From assembly GCF_963682185.1 (NCBI RefSeq), contig NZ_OY821667.1:1986001-2050000 (forward strand): a DNA stretch of 64,000 nt, read 5' to 3'. The notes below the pieces were generated by a model. That model ran no database searches, was not told where the DNA came from, and worked only from the letters and a program-made list of their open reading frames with translations. The stretch is from an uncultured Cohaesibacter sp. (lineage in GTDB: Bacteria > Pseudomonadota > Alphaproteobacteria > Rhizobiales > Cohaesibacteraceae). The first letter of the stretch is position 1. Every line of letters starts with the position of its first letter. A program made the translations under genes and the position numbers. This document shows positions 62,854-64,000 of the stretch, in pieces.

Positions 62854-63678
62854 TCATTCAGGGATCTTGACGTCCGCTTCCTTACGCAGATCGTCGAGCA
62901 AAGACTGGAATTTCTGCTGAGCGACAAATGCACGTAGGTTATCTTTTACCGATTCAAGCGTTGGCTTTGGCGCATCCCGCTTGTCTTCGACCAGAATGAC
63001 ATGCCAACCGAAATCGGATTTGACAGGCTCTTCGGTATATTTGCCTTTATCCAGTGCAAAGGCTGCAGCTTCAAAGGCAGGAACCATTTGTCCCTGACCG
63101 AAATAGCCAAGATCACCACCCTGAGCACCGGACGGCCCTGTGGATTTTTCCTTGGCCAGCTCGGCGAAATCCGCTCCACCATCAAGTTCTTTGATGATGT
63201 CTTTGGCTTCATCTTCGGTCTTGACCAGAATATGACGGGCCTTGACCTGCTGACGCACCGGCAACGCGCCGATCTGTTCATCATAGACAGCCTGCAAATC
63301 GGCATCCGTGATGGCCTCATCCACATTCTTGCGGAAAAATTCGGTCTGCAAGGCACGCTTCTTCAAGAATTCTGCCTGCTTCTTGAAGCTTTCAGTCTTA
63401 TCCAAACCCTGTTTGATTGCAGCCTGAGAGACCAGTTCCATGTTGACGAGCATCGTCGTCAGGGTTTCTTTTTTCTGCTCGGGCGTCATCTTCTGGGTTT
63501 GTTGGCCAAGCTGATCTGCAATAAAATCAAACTCGCCCGCGGTGATCTCTTTGCCATTGACAGTAGCAACCACACTGTCGTCTCCCGCATCCTGAGCGAG
63601 AACACTCGGAACAGAGCCAATCAGAAATAGAGAAGCCGCTACAGCCATTGCAGAGCGTTGGAAATAGGCACGAACCAT
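62854..63678 (-). CDS. Periplasmic parvulin-type peptidyl-prolyl isomerase
   Basis: 274 residues. A signal peptide (hydrophobic about residues 9-27, cleavage likely after VLA before QDAGDD) directs it to the periplasm. The SurA/PrsA-like N-terminal region (about 30-130) is followed by a parvulin domain (about 140-235) with VKARHILVKTEDEAKDII, SGAQGGDLGYFGQGQMVPAF and FGWHVILVEDKR. It probably assists folding of exported and outer-membrane proteins. It is divergent from secA, a conserved pair that links export and folding. Confidence 0.93.
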   Translation of the reverse strand: MVRAYFQRSAMAVAASLFLIGSVPSVLAQDAGDDSVVATVNGKEITAGEFDFIADQLGQQTQKMTPEQKKETLTTMLVNMELVSQAAIKQGLDKTESFKKQAEFLKKRALQTEFFRKNVDEAITDADLQAVYDEQIGALPVRQQVKARHILVKTEDEAKDIIKELDGGADFAELAKEKSTGPSGAQGGDLGYFGQGQMVPAFEAAAFALDKGKYTEEPVKSDFGWHVILVEDKRDAPKPTLESVKDNLRAFVAQQKFQSLLDDLRKEADVKIPE

Positions 63679-63947
63679 CTGTATCTTTCCTATCGTTGTT
63701 CACTTTGGAACGAAAAAACTTTAAAAACTGCCTTTCATGTGACCTACCCGCCTTTCTTGGCGTTGACAAGACAAAGACCCAATCTTATCTGTCAGCCGTG
63801 CAGTTTATTGCCAATCAGGTTATCTGGCTGTTGACATTCATGTTAAAGCCGAGACTTGCGTCCCGCTTGACCTAGTCTCGCCGCAATTGCGTTACAAATA
63901 AGGCCGTCACAAAATTGTGGGGGCATTTTCAAGGAAGGATCCGGTCT
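63679..63947. other. Divergent promoter region between parvulin gene and secA
   Basis: 269 bases without a gene. A TTGACA hexamer near 63832 and a CTTGAC near 63868 are candidate -35 elements for secA, but neither has a clear -10 at proper spacing. AAGGA is positioned before the secA start. Confidence 0.45.
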
Positions 63948-64000
63948 ATGGCTGGTCTTGGAGCTATCGCTCGCAAACTCTTTGGAACGGCAAATGATCG
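63948..64000 (+). CDS. secA: Preprotein translocase ATPase SecA, N-terminal fragment (runs off the window)
   Basis: Only the first 17 or 18 codons are present: MAGLGAIARKLFGTANDR. This matches the start of alphaproteobacterial SecA (LGxxARKLFGSxNDR). An AAGGA ribosome site lies about 12 bases upstream. SecA is the motor that drives proteins through SecYEG. The divergent parvulin gene and downstream argJ support the assignment, since this order is common in Hyphomicrobiales. The rest of the gene is beyond base 64000. Confidence 0.88.
   Translation, partial: MAGLGAIARKLFGTAND

Overview
The window looks like a chromosomal segment of an alphaproteobacterium of the Hyphomicrobiales. The evidence is the right-hand third, where prmC-prfA-ptsP / lysC / ubiG / DUF1178 / nitrilase / grxC / comF / NDUFAF5-like methyltransferase / mutT-argJ / parvulin / secA follow one another in the order familiar from that group, together with a capsule module resembling the rkp-1 region of Sinorhizobium. 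A marine relative such as Cohaesibacter is possible, but this is inference from gene content only.

Region 1 (1-13.6 kb, all +) is a catabolic operon. It encodes a dipeptide-type ABC importer (binding protein, two permeases, fused double ATPase), a gamma-glutamyltransferase-like hydrolase, an M20 dipeptidase, a TauE/SafE permease, D-serine ammonia-lyase, an amidase, a RidA-type imine deaminase and a DadA-like FAD oxidoreductase. Together they suggest uptake of small peptides or amides, hydrolysis to amino acids including D-forms, and deamination, with RidA clearing the 2-aminoacrylate released by DsdA.

Region 2 (13.8-32.7 kb) is a group-2 (Kps/Rkp) capsule locus built around a 2568-residue reducing type I polyketide synthase. 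The order is: KpsC first-half-like Kdo transferase, PKS (KS-AT-DH-cMT-ER-KR-ACP), alpha-oxoamine synthase, SDR, KpsC second-half-like Kdo transferase, KpsD/Wza-like exporter lipoprotein and KpsS on +, then kpsM-kpsT-kpsE on -. The PKS has no thioesterase, and the alpha-oxoamine synthase plus SDR are the natural candidates for release and reduction. This suggests a sphingoid-like amino-lipid connected with the capsule. KpsT carries an unusual tail of about 260 residues that includes decapeptide repeats.

Region 3 (33.15-44.55 kb) is a sulfation and glycosyl-transfer cassette lying between two 2731-bp inverted repeats. Each arm carries cysD and nearly all of cysNC (PAPS synthesis). Between them are cysQ, two sulfotransferases of different families, two GT2 glycosyltransferases and one unknown protein. 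The arms look identical and stop abruptly inside cysNC, so homologous inversion and gene conversion are both plausible. A UDP-glucose dehydrogenase gene (ugd) follows and may supply UDP-glucuronate to the capsule.

Region 4 (46-64 kb) is conserved housekeeping: a DUF4167 protein, translation termination (prfA, prmC), nitrogen-PTS enzyme I, aspartate kinase, ubiquinone methyltransferase, a chemoreceptor, DUF1178, a nitrilase-family amidase, glutaredoxin, ComF, a methyltransferase, a Flp pilin, MutT, ArgJ, a periplasmic parvulin and the first 18 codons of secA. No tRNA, rRNA, CRISPR array, transposase or integrase was recognised.
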